From: Clostridia bacterium
Lineage (GTDB): Bacteria; Bacillota; Clostridia; Christensenellales; Aristaeellaceae
DNA: 64,000 bases
Reading direction: 5' to 3'
Assembly: GCA_017448975.1 (NCBI GenBank)
Contig: JAFSKN010000054.1
Coordinates: 116,287 to 180,286, forward strand
Shown here: positions 1-7,623 of the stretch, in pieces
Layout: every line of letters starts with the position of its first letter
Position numbering within the stretch: the first letter of the stretch is position 1
Notes under the pieces: model-generated
The model's input: only the letters and a program-made list of their open reading frames with translations
What the model was told of the DNA's origin: nothing
Database searches by the model: none
Program-made: the position numbers and the translations under genes

Positions 1-1077
1 AGCATCCACGGCACAGGGCGGGACGCCCGCAAGGTGCTGGAGGACGCCCGCCGCACGGTGGCGGATATCTTAGGCGCCAAGCCCGCCGAGATTTATTTTA
101 CCTCCGGCGGCTCGGAAAGCGATAACTGGGCCATCAAAGGCGCGGCTTTCGCCAACCGGAAGAAGGGCAACCACATCATCACCAGCCAGATCGAGCATCA
201 CGCGGTGCTGCACACCTGCCAGTGGCTGGAAAAGCAGGGCTTTGAAGTCACCTATCTGCCGGTGGATGAATACGGCCTGGTGAACCCCCGGGACGTGGAA
301 GCTGCCATTACCGACAAAACCATCCTGATCACCATCATGGCCGCCAACAACGAGATCGGCACCATCGAGCCCATCCCGGAGATCGGCAGGATCGCCCACG
401 AGCACAAGATCATTTTCCACTGCGACGCGGTGCAGGCCGTGGGGGCCATCCCCGTGAACGTGGACGCCTGGCACGTGGATATGCTCAGCCTTTCCGGCCA
501 CAAGTTCCACGGCCCCAAGGGCGTGGGCGCGCTGTACATCCGCACCGGCACCAAAGTGGATCAGTTCCTTCACGGCGGGGCCCAGGAGCGTGGCCGCAGG
601 GCCACCACGGAAAACGTGCCCGGCATCGTGGGCATGGCGGCGGCGCTGGAAAAGGCGGCGGCCAACCTGGAAGAAAACGGCGTGCGCCTGACCTATCTGC
701 GGGATAAGCTGATTAAGGGCATCCTGGATGCCATTCCTTACACCCGCCTCAACGGCCATTCCCTGAAACGTCTGCCCGGCAACGTGAACGTGTCCATTCA
801 GTACATCGAGGGCGAAGCGCTGCTTTTGCGCCTGGATTTAGCGGGTATCGCCGCTTCCTCAGGCTCCGCCTGCACCAGCGGCAGTCTGGACCCCTCCCAC
901 GTGCTGCTGGCCATCGGCCTGCCCCATGAGGTGGCCCACGGCAGCCTGCGCCTGTCCCTCACCGACAGCAACACCGAGGAAGAGGTGGACGAGGTGCTGC
1001 GGGTCCTGCCCAAGATCGTGGAGACCCTGCGGGCCATGTCGCCCATGTACGACGATTTTATCCACAGCGCGAAGTGA
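1..1077 (+). CDS. nifS: Cysteine desulfurase, 5' end outside window
   Basis: Class V aminotransferase-fold PLP enzyme that takes sulfur from cysteine and passes it to the Fe-S scaffold. The frame is open from base 1 (SIHGTGRDARK...), matching the family's N-terminal region, so the true start lies upstream; the GTG at 34 is internal. 358 residues are visible, so roughly the first 25-30 are missing. Seen: SGGSESDN (PLP phosphate region), the PLP lysine in SGHKFHGPKG (codon 502) and the persulfide cysteine in SSGSACTSGS (codon 871). The next gene is the IscU scaffold, which supports a Fe-S assembly role. NifS and IscS cannot be told apart here. A long hairpin-rich repeat separates it from iscU. 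Confidence 0.95.
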   Translation, partial: SIHGTGRDARKVLEDARRTVADILGAKPAEIYFTSGGSESDNWAIKGAAFANRKKGNHIITSQIEHHAVLHTCQWLEKQGFEVTYLPVDEYGLVNPRDVEAAITDKTILITIMAANNEIGTIEPIPEIGRIAHEHKIIFHCDAVQAVGAIPVNVDAWHVDMLSLSGHKFHGPKGVGALYIRTGTKVDQFLHGGAQERGRRATTENVPGIVGMAAALEKAAANLEENGVRLTYLRDKLIKGILDAIPYTRLNGHSLKRLPGNVNVSIQYIEGEALLLRLDLAGIAASSGSACTSGSLDPSHVLLAIGLPHEVAHGSLRLSLTDSNTEEEVDEVLRVLPKIVETLRAMSPMYDDFIHSAK

Positions 1078-1086
1078 AAGGGTACG

Positions 1087-1570
1087 CTGGGGCCTCCGCG
1101 GCCCCAGACCCTGCGGCAGGGGATGATCCCCTGCACCCCACCCGGCGATCAGCTTGAATATAGAAACCAAACAATTTCCGCCTGCAGCTCGGAGATACGA
1201 AAGATGGGGGCTTCTGGCCCAAGAAAGCCGGGAAAATCCCAAGGAAAAAGCTCGCTTTTTCCTAAGGGATTATTCCCCGGCTTTCCCCGGATGCTTTGCA
1301 TCCGGGTTGGCCGCTTTCAGCGGCCGGGCCAGAAGCACAGCAGCGACAAGCGTGTTTCACCTTTCCAAGCAGCAGCGGGAAATTGCCTGATTATCCTATC
1401 AAGAAACTTCCGCGAGTGTGGGTCCAGGGAGGTCACCTCCCTGGTGGGGACGAACCTCGGACGGCCGCCTGCGGCGGAAATACCGTCCGAGGTGAGATCA
1501 GGCGAAACAAGCAATGTCCGCATGAAGCGGACTTGCGAAGATTGAGCCTGCGGAAGGGGCAAAGCCCCGC
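1087..1570 (+). repeat. Modular hairpin repeat element, copy 1
   Basis: Fills most of the gap between nifS and iscU. Left module: hairpin CTGGGGCC/GGCCCCAG (1087-1107), then GCAGGGG/CCCCTGC (1116-1134) and CACCC. Core (about 1141-1419): a 127-bp inverted repeat bounded by GCTTCTGGCCC (1210-1220) and GGGCCAGAAGC (1326-1336), with inner hairpins around AGGAAAAAGC/GCTTTTTCCT and CCCGGATG/CATCCGGG. Right module from GGGTCC (1420): hairpins GGGAGGT/ACCTCCC, ACCTCGGACGG/CCGTCCGAGGT (1452-1491), GTCCGC/GCGGAC and GGGGC/GCCCC. The same element recurs at 46.3 kb with its core inverted. The frames open through it are by-products of hairpin composition, so I call no gene. Function unknown; a non-autonomous mobile element or structured RNA is possible. 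Confidence 0.85.
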
Positions 1571-1646
1571 CGTCCCTTAGCGGTGATACGCAGTCAGTAA
1601 CTTGTAAAAAACAGAATTTACATAAATAATAGGAGGAAATAAAGCC

Positions 1647-2033
1647 GTGTACAGCGAAAAAGTAATGGATCACTTTGAAAACCCCCGCAACGTGGGCGAA
1701 ATTCCCGACGCCAACGGCGTGGGCACGGTGGGCAACGCCAAGTGCGGCGACATCATGCGCATGTATTTGAAGGTGGAAAACGGCATTATCGAGGATGTAA
1801 AGTTCAAAACCTTCGGCTGCGGCGCGGCCATCGCCACCTCGTCCATGGCGACGGAAATGGTGAAGGGCAAAACCTTGAAGGAAGCCCTGCAATTGACCAA
1901 CAAGGCCGTGGCGGAAGCCCTGGACGGGCTGCCCCCGGTGAAAATGCACTGTTCCCTGCTGGCGGAGGAGGCCATCCACGCCGCGGTGGAGGATTACTTG
2001 AAGAATCATCCGGAGGAAGCGCCAAAGGATTAA
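1647..2033 (+). CDS. iscU: Fe-S cluster assembly scaffold IscU/NifU-N
   Basis: 128-residue scaffold on which [2Fe-2S] clusters are built with sulfur from the upstream desulfurase. The three cluster cysteines are present at C33 (AKCGD), C58 (FGCGA) and C102 (MHCSL), with D35 and H101 alongside. The length is that of the stand-alone U-type protein; there is no NFU or BFD domain. It starts at GTG after AGGAGGAAATAAAGCC, which fixes the start. The nifS-iscU order is usual in Clostridia. The hairpin element between the two genes may separate their expression. Confidence 0.95.
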   Translation: MYSEKVMDHFENPRNVGEIPDANGVGTVGNAKCGDIMRMYLKVENGIIEDVKFKTFGCGAAIATSSMATEMVKGKTLKEALQLTNKAVAEALDGLPPVKMHCSLLAEEAIHAAVEDYLKNHPEEAPKD

Positions 2034-2136
2034 AAGTGAAAAGTGGAAAGAGAAAAGTGAAAATGTAAATGGTCCGCGTATTTGCGGCCAAATGACGTCA
2101 GCTTTATTAGTCTCCACTTTTCACTTTCCACTTTCC
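2034..2136. repeat. Heptad-arm palindromic repeat, copy a
   Basis: Purine arm built on AAAGTGG/AAAGTGA units (2034-2064), an unrelated loop of about 46 bases, and a complementary pyrimidine arm (2111-2136). It sits between iscU and hflX. Its unit sequence differs from copies b-d, but its two arms match each other. Confidence 0.75.
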
Positions 2137-2162
2137 CGCTTCTCCGAAAAAAAGGAGAACGA

Positions 2163-3956
2163 ATGCAAGAAGTACACGGAAACATCACGGGGATCCGGGA
2201 CAGCCAACTGGCGGAATTAAAAGCCCTGTACGACTGTCCCTTTGAATGGAACGAATACGCGCCGCGCGAGCTGATACAAGAGCTTGCGCGGCATTCGTGC
2301 GCTTTGAACCGGGAAATCGCGGTGTATGTGAGCCGGGACGGGGACGTGCTGGACGTGACCGTGGGGGTCATCGACAGCGTGCCCCTGCTGGACCTGCATT
2401 TGCGCAGGAACAGCAAGCGCCTGTCCTGCGTGCGCTGCATCCACACCCATCCCGGCGGAAGCGCCCAACTGTCTGACGTGGACATCGCCGCCCTGCGCTC
2501 CCTCATGCTGGACAGCATGTGCGCCATCGGCGTATCAGGCGACGGGCACGTGACCGGCGTCAGCGCCGCGTTCCTGACGGAGCGGGTGAACGGACTGCCC
2601 GGTGTCGAGATAACCGATGTTTATCCCCTGAAAAAGCTGCCCCAGGAAGCCTGGATGCGGGAAATCGAGCTGTCCGATCAGCGGGTCATGCAGGGGGACG
2701 AAGGAGCCATCACCGAGCCGCCGGAAAAGGCCGTGCTGGTGGGCATCGATTCGGAAAAATCTTTGGACGAGCTGGCCGCCTTGGCGGAAAGCGCCGGGGC
2801 CCAGGTAGTGGGCCGGTTCTTCCAGAAGCGCCCCAAGCCCGACACCGCCACCTTCGTGGGCAGCGGAAAAGCCCAGCAATTGCAGCTGGACGCCCAGGCG
2901 CTGGAAGCCGACCTGGTGATCTTTGACGACGAGCTCACCGGAGCCCAAACCCGCAATTTAGAAGAAATCATCGGGGTGAAGGTCATCGACCGCACCACCC
3001 TGATCCTGGATATTTTTGCCCAGCGCGCCCAGAGCGGCGAGGGCAAATTGCAGGTGCAGCTGGCCCAGCTCAAATACCGTTCCGGCCGCCTCATCGGCCA
3101 GGGCCTGATTCTGTCCCGCTTAGGCGGCGGCATCGGCACCCGGGGCCCTGGCGAAAGCAAGCTGGAAATCGACCGCCGCCGCATCCGGGAGCAGATCACG
3201 GCGCTGAAACGCGAGCTGGACACCCTGCAAAAGCAGCGCCAGCTTCGCCGCCGGAACCGGGAAAAGAACTTGATCCCCATCGTTTCTTTGGTGGGGTACA
3301 CCAACACGGGCAAATCCACCCTGCTCAACACCATGACCGGCGCGGGGGTGTACGCGGAAAACAAGCTGTTCGCCACGCTCGACGCCGTGTCCCGCCGGGT
3401 GGAGCTGCCCGACGGCGGCGAATTTTTGCTGGTGGACACCGTGGGCTTTATCAGCAAGCTGCCTCATGAATTGGTGGAGGCGTTCAAATCCACCCTGGAG
3501 GAAGCGGCGCTATCCGACTTGCTGGTGATCGTTTCCGACGCCGCGTCCCCCGACACACCGGAACAGCACCGGGTGGTGGAGGAAGTGCTTTCCCAGATCG
3601 GGGCCGACACCCAGCCCCGGATCGACGTGCTGAACAAGAGCGACCTGATCCCCGCCGGGGAAGAGGTGCTGCCCATCATGCCGGGGGCCCTGCGGATTTC
3701 CGCCAAGACCGGCGCGGGCCTGGACCGGCTGCTTGCCGCCATCGCGGGTGAGCTGCGCAAAAAAGAGCAGCAACTGACCCTGCTGGTGCCCTTCGACCGC
3801 TACGCCGTCATGGGCGAATTGCGGCAAAAAGGCCGGGTGATCGAAGAAAACTATGAAGATACCGGCACGCGGGTCACGGTGATGCTGCCCGGCGACGCCG
3901 CGGGACAGATCGCGGCCAGGTACGGGGATTTGATACAAAAGAGAGTGGAGAGTTGA
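2163..3956 (+). CDS. hflX: Ribosome-associated GTPase HflX, long form with JAMM-like N-terminal domain
   Basis: 597-residue GTPase; HflX proteins bind 50S/70S ribosomes and split stalled ribosomes. Residues about 188-365 are the HflX N-terminal and helical linker domains (KAVLVGI, GGGIGTRGPGESKLE). The G domain follows: GYTNTGKST (about 378), DTVGFI, NKSD and SAKTG. The first 185 residues are an extra domain with E51 and H94-x-H96-P, S104, D107, the spacing of a JAMM/RadC metal site. I recall Clostridia HflX sharing this long N-terminus. Start: ATG after AAAAAGGAGAACGA; an in-frame ATG at 2082 lies in the repeat and is rejected. The last codons (RVES-stop) are encoded by the left arm of the next heptad repeat, so the repeat supplies the stop codon. 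Confidence 0.93.
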   Translation: MQEVHGNITGIRDSQLAELKALYDCPFEWNEYAPRELIQELARHSCALNREIAVYVSRDGDVLDVTVGVIDSVPLLDLHLRRNSKRLSCVRCIHTHPGGSAQLSDVDIAALRSLMLDSMCAIGVSGDGHVTGVSAAFLTERVNGLPGVEITDVYPLKKLPQEAWMREIELSDQRVMQGDEGAITEPPEKAVLVGIDSEKSLDELAALAESAGAQVVGRFFQKRPKPDTATFVGSGKAQQLQLDAQALEADLVIFDDELTGAQTRNLEEIIGVKVIDRTTLILDIFAQRAQSGEGKLQVQLAQLKYRSGRLIGQGLILSRLGGGIGTRGPGESKLEIDRRRIREQITALKRELDTLQKQRQLRRRNREKNLIPIVSLVGYTNTGKSTLLNTMTGAGVYAENKLFATLDAVSRRVELPDGGEFLLVDTVGFISKLPHELVEAFKSTLEEAALSDLLVIVSDAASPDTPEQHRVVEEVLSQIGADTQPRIDVLNKSDLIPAGEEVLPIMPGALRISAKTGAGLDRLLAAIAGELRKKEQQLTLLVPFDRYAVMGELRQKGRVIEENYEDTGTRVTVMLPGDAAGQIAARYGDLIQKRVES

Positions 3957-4063
3957 GAGTGAAGAGTGGAGATATATTATGTGTTTTCCGTCCACCGAAT
4001 TTACGGAACGCAGATTGAAAACTATATAAATCTCCACTCTCCACTCTTCACTCTCCACTCTTT
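3941..4063. repeat. Heptad-arm palindromic repeat, copy b
   Basis: Left arm of GAGTKGA-type heptads (3941-3974) ending GAGATATAT, loop of about 48 bases, right arm the complement (4023-4063) ending GAGATTTATATA when read on the minus strand. The left arm overlaps the 3' end of hflX. The arms are near-complementary over more than 30 bases, so the transcript would form a long stem. Confidence 0.8.
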
Positions 4064-4080
4064 GCAATACGGAGGCAATC

Positions 4081-4758
4081 ATGCTTTCAAAACTATTGAG
4101 CCTGCTCCTGACCCTCCTTTCCCTGGGCCAGACGGCGGTGGAATCGTATGTGAACGAAGCCAGCTTAGGGGGCAATCTATTTCTGGTGAATCGGGATTAC
4201 ACCATCTCGGCGGATTATGTGCCGAACGATTTGGTCAAGCCCAACGTTTTAGGCGGCAGTGAAAGCACCATGCTGCGGGCGGAAGCCGCCGCGGCCCTGG
4301 AAGAAATGTTCAACGCCGCCAAGGAGGAGGAAGGCTATCTCCTGGTGGCCGTTTCCGGCTACCGCAGCTACGGCAAGCAGGCGTCCATCCACCGGCGGAA
4401 GATACAAACCGTGGGTAAAAAAGAGGCCCTGCGGGTATCCGCCCCGGCGGGGTGCAGCGAGCATCAATTGGGCCTGGCTATGGACGTGGGCCGCAAAAAG
4501 AATACCAACCTGAATAAGTCCTTCGGCGATTCGCCGGAAGGCCAGTGGGTGGCGGAAAACGCCCACCGCTTCGGCTTCATCATCCGCTATAAAGCCGAAT
4601 GGGAGGAAGTGACGGGCTACATGTACGAGCCCTGGCATATCCGCTACGTGGGCAAGGATCACGCCGCCCGCATTTACGAACTGGATATACCCTTTGAATA
4701 CTATGTCGCCCAGCTTCGCGCGGCCCAGGCCGCCCTGGCGGGGGAGGGGGCTGAATGA
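4081..4758 (+). CDS. M15 (VanY-type) D-alanyl-D-alanine carboxypeptidase
   Basis: 225-residue exported zinc peptidase of the VanY/DdcY type that trims D-Ala from peptidoglycan stem peptides. Hydrophobic N-terminal segment (1-20) looks like a signal peptide. M15B ligands: H128 and D135 in SEHQLGLAMDV, H186 in EPWHIRYVG, with catalytic E183 and the SGYRS substrate arginine (R95). Start ATG after GGAGGCAATC. It overlaps the next gene, a second M15 enzyme, by ATGA, so the two are translationally coupled. The fold resemblance points to an old tandem duplication. Substrate choice (D,D versus L,D) cannot be read from sequence. Confidence 0.9.
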   Translation: MLSKLLSLLLTLLSLGQTAVESYVNEASLGGNLFLVNRDYTISADYVPNDLVKPNVLGGSESTMLRAEAAAALEEMFNAAKEEEGYLLVAVSGYRSYGKQASIHRRKIQTVGKKEALRVSAPAGCSEHQLGLAMDVGRKKNTNLNKSFGDSPEGQWVAENAHRFGFIIRYKAEWEEVTGYMYEPWHIRYVGKDHAARIYELDIPFEYYVAQLRAAQAALAGEGAE

Positions 4759-5567
4759 TGGTCAAAAGGCTGACGCTGCTTTTTCTGTCCGCGCTGCTGA
4801 TGTTCAGCGCGTTTTCCGTCCGCGCGGAGGGGATGCCGGACTGGGAATATCCCCTGGAGCCTGAAATATTGGATGATTTCGATGAATACATCATCCTGGC
4901 GAACCGGCAGCATTTGCTTGCCAGCGATTACGCGCCCAACGATCTGGTGAACACCACCTGCAAAAAGTCCTCCGACGCGGGCAAGCCCGAGCTTCGTCAG
5001 GCAGCCAGCGAGGCCATCAACGCCATGTTCGCCGCCGCCCTGGAGGACGGCTTCACCCTGTACCTGAAAAGCGCCTACCGCACCTATCAGACCCAGAAAA
5101 CCATGTATAACAACCGCCTGGATAAGCTGGGCCGGGACGACGGGCTGGTGTCCTATCCCGGGGCCAGCGACCATCAGACCGGCCTTGGCGCGGACATTCT
5201 CAACTACGAATGGACGAAAAAGGACGGCATGAACAAGGAGTTCGCCAAAACCAGGGAAGCGCAATGGATGGAAGCCCACTGCGCGGAGTTTGGTTTCATC
5301 CTGCGCTATATGTCCGACAAGGAAGAAATCACCGGCATCAAGTTCGAGCCCTGGCATTTCCGCTATGTGGGCAAGGAAGCCGCCGCCTACATCATGGAAA
5401 ACCACCTGTCCTTAGAGGAGTTCACCGAGGAATGGCAGGCGTATATCGCCGATTGGGAGGCCCAGGGCGGCGATTTCCGGGAGCTGATCATCCAGCGTGC
5501 TCAGGTAAACCCCGTCACCGTGCTGGACGACGAGGACGGGGAAGAGGAACTTTCGATTTTCTATTAA
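4755..5567 (+). CDS. M15 (VanY-type) D-alanyl-D-alanine carboxypeptidase, second copy
   Basis: 270-residue paralogue of the preceding gene. Signal peptide 1-24 (ends SVRAEG). Zinc site: H140 and D147 in SDHQTGLGADI, H201 and E198 in FEPWHFRYVG. Both proteins share the LxxDYxPNDLV segment ahead of the domain, typical of VanY-like enzymes. A C-terminal acidic tail (DDEDGEEE) is absent from the first copy. It starts inside the upstream stop (ATGA at 4755); a second ATG lies at 4758. Expected to act on the cell wall outside the membrane. Confidence 0.9.
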   Translation: MMVKRLTLLFLSALLMFSAFSVRAEGMPDWEYPLEPEILDDFDEYIILANRQHLLASDYAPNDLVNTTCKKSSDAGKPELRQAASEAINAMFAAALEDGFTLYLKSAYRTYQTQKTMYNNRLDKLGRDDGLVSYPGASDHQTGLGADILNYEWTKKDGMNKEFAKTREAQWMEAHCAEFGFILRYMSDKEEITGIKFEPWHFRYVGKEAAAYIMENHLSLEEFTEEWQAYIADWEAQGGDFRELIIQRAQVNPVTVLDDEDGEEELSIFY

Positions 5568-5578
5568 GGGAAGCCAGC

Positions 5579-5675
5579 AAAAGAGTTGAGAGTGAAGAGT
5601 TGAGATGGTTTTGTTTGCGCCTTAGCAAAGTTGAACTAAAAAAACTCAACCCCCAACGCTCAACTCTCCACTCTG
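5579..5675. repeat. Heptad-arm palindromic repeat, copy c
   Basis: Left arm GAGTTGA/GAGTGAA heptads (5579-5606), loop about 35 bases, right arm CTCAACC/CTCAACT heptads (5642-5675). It lies between the second M15 gene and the exonuclease gene. Confidence 0.75.
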
Positions 5676-5712
5676 TCTCCGTGATTACAGCTATAAGGGA
5701 GGCTAATAAAGG

Positions 5713-6873
5713 ATGCTTTCCCTGCGGGACAAGCTGAAAGCCGTCGGGGTTTCCAAGCCTAAGGAAACAAAGCCCGCGCCCAAGGACTGCATGGTGAAAG
5801 AGGTATCTTTTCCCCTTTCCCATTTCACCCTGCCCCCGCTGCTGTCCGGCGCGTGCCTGGAAGAAATGCAGGGCCTGCCTTATACGGATTTTCGGCGGGA
5901 GGATATTTGCTTTCTGGACACGGAAACCACGGGGCTTTCCCACGGGGCGGGCACGGTGGCCTTTCTGGTGGGCATCGGGTTTTTTGACGAAACGGGCTTC
6001 ACCGTGCGCCAATATCTTATGCGGGATTATGACGAGGAAGCGTTTCTCCTTGCTCACGTGGCGGAAGAAATGCAAAAGCGGCAGGTGCTGTGCACCTTCA
6101 ACGGGGCCACCTTCGATCTGCCCCTGCTGGAGGCCCGCTTCACCATGCAGCGCATGCGGGATACGTATCCGAAGCGCCCTCACGTGGACCTGCTGCCCAC
6201 CTCCCGCAGGGTGTGGAAGCTGCGGCTGAAAAAGTGCAATCTCACCGGCTTGGAGGAAGCGGTGCTGGGCCTTGCGCGGGAAAACGACCTGCCGGGGGCG
6301 CTGGTGCCGGAGCGGTACTTTTCCTTCCTCAAAACCGGGGATTTTTCCCTGCTCACGGATATTCTGGATCACAACGCCCAGGACATCGTATCCCTGGCCC
6401 ACATCTTAGACCGGCTCATGCGCCTGCACGATACGCCCCTGCTGGCCCAGGCCCCGGAGGACGTGTTCAGCTTGGGCCGTGTGTACGAAAAACGGGGGAA
6501 AAATGAAAAGGCCCGGGTATGCTACCGGGCGGCGGATCAGGGCAGCGTGTCCATCCTGGCCCGGGGCCGCATGGCGGAGACCTTCCGCCGGGAGGGCGAT
6601 TGGGAAGCGGCGGCCAGGGTCTACACCCGCATGATCTTAGACCACCAGGGCGGGCCGGGGCCGCTGGTGGCTATGGCAAAAATCTGCGAGCACAAAAAAA
6701 GGGATATTCCCGCCGCCATCGAATATACAAGAAAAGCGATCATCTTGGCGTCGGATCAGCCGGACGCCGATATGACCCCGCTGCAAAAGCGATTGGAACG
6801 CCTGCTGCTGAAAGCAAGAAAGGATGAACGACCATGGGAATCATGGATGGATTCAAAGCCCGCAAAGCGTTGA
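5713..6873 (+). CDS. YprB-like RNase H-fold exonuclease with C-terminal TPRs
   Basis: 386 residues. The N-terminal domain (about 60-235) is a DEDD exonuclease of the YprB type: D69 and E71 in FLDTETTG, D135 in NGATFDLPLL, D224 in DHNAQDIVSL. All four metal ligands are present. Residues about 250-370 are helical repeats of TPR type (SLGRVYEKRGKNEKA, AETFRREGDWEAAA). Family members are called ribonuclease H-like or 3'-5' exonuclease proteins; the physiological substrate is not known to me. The next gene, also TPR, starts inside its 3' end, so the pair is coupled. Confidence 0.85.
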   Translation: MLSLRDKLKAVGVSKPKETKPAPKDCMVKEVSFPLSHFTLPPLLSGACLEEMQGLPYTDFRREDICFLDTETTGLSHGAGTVAFLVGIGFFDETGFTVRQYLMRDYDEEAFLLAHVAEEMQKRQVLCTFNGATFDLPLLEARFTMQRMRDTYPKRPHVDLLPTSRRVWKLRLKKCNLTGLEEAVLGLARENDLPGALVPERYFSFLKTGDFSLLTDILDHNAQDIVSLAHILDRLMRLHDTPLLAQAPEDVFSLGRVYEKRGKNEKARVCYRAADQGSVSILARGRMAETFRREGDWEAAARVYTRMILDHQGGPGPLVAMAKICEHKKRDIPAAIEYTRKAIILASDQPDADMTPLQKRLERLLLKARKDERPWESWMDSKPAKR

Positions 6874-7535
6874 TGGATCATCAGAAGGGAAAATATGCCG
6901 AGGCCCGTGCGGCTTATGAGCAATTGTACGCGGGGGGGTATGTGTCCGCCGCCTATATGCTGCCTTACAGCGTGATGCTGCTGCGGGAAGGCGGGGAAGA
7001 AAACTATCTGAAAGTAAAAGAAATCCTGAAAAAGGCGGAAAAAGCCCCCGATCTGTCCCCCTCCCGCCGTCAGGAGCTGCTGATGGACTACGCCGTGGCC
7101 CAATACAAGTTAGGGGAGCTGGATAAGGCCATCAACCTGCTGGAAGCATCCCACCGCAAGGGCGTCTGCGGCGTCACCTACCAGGCGCTGGGCTTCCTGT
7201 ATATCGAGGCGGGAGACGCGGAAAAGGCCCTGGCCTATAACCAGGAGGCCGTGGATTACGACGACGAGGATCCCATTTGCCTGGACAATATGGGCCAAAC
7301 CTATTACCGTCTGCTGAACGATAAAGAAAAGGCCAAGGAATATTTCGATAAGGCCCATGAAATCAAGGAAAGCCAGATCGACACCCTGTATTTCCTGGCC
7401 CAGTACGATAAGGAAGCGGGCGACAAGGAAGCCGCCGTCGCCAAGCTGGAAAAGGCAATGGAGGGCCGCTTCTCCCCCCTGAATTACGCCACCAAGGAAA
7501 AGGTGCAGGCGGAACTCGAGGCTTTGAAGCAGTAA
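6834..7535 (+). CDS. Tetratricopeptide-repeat protein
   Basis: 233 residues made mostly of TPR helices (YAEARAAYEQLYAGG, LGELDKAINLLEAS, GDAEKALAYNQEAV, DKEKAKEYFDKAHEI, GDKEAAVAKLEKAM). No signal peptide or membrane span, so probably a cytoplasmic scaffold. Start ATG at 6834 follows AAAGGATGAACGACC and lies 40 bases inside the exonuclease gene in another frame. Coupling suggests it works with the upstream YprB-like protein. Specific partner unknown. Confidence 0.85.
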   Translation: MGIMDGFKARKALMDHQKGKYAEARAAYEQLYAGGYVSAAYMLPYSVMLLREGGEENYLKVKEILKKAEKAPDLSPSRRQELLMDYAVAQYKLGELDKAINLLEASHRKGVCGVTYQALGFLYIEAGDAEKALAYNQEAVDYDDEDPICLDNMGQTYYRLLNDKEKAKEYFDKAHEIKESQIDTLYFLAQYDKEAGDKEAAVAKLEKAMEGRFSPLNYATKEKVQAELEALKQ

Positions 7536-7623
7536 ATCCACAATATTACAAGCCGCCGCATGAAATGCCGCCCAACGGGCCATGCTATCACCGAAATCTT
7601 TCCTGTAAAAGGAGGAAGAAAGC

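Noticed and set aside
1123-1545. Open frames of 78-140 codons between nifS and iscU
   Set aside because: They lie wholly in the hairpin element, change with the flipped core in the second copy and have no ribosome site.
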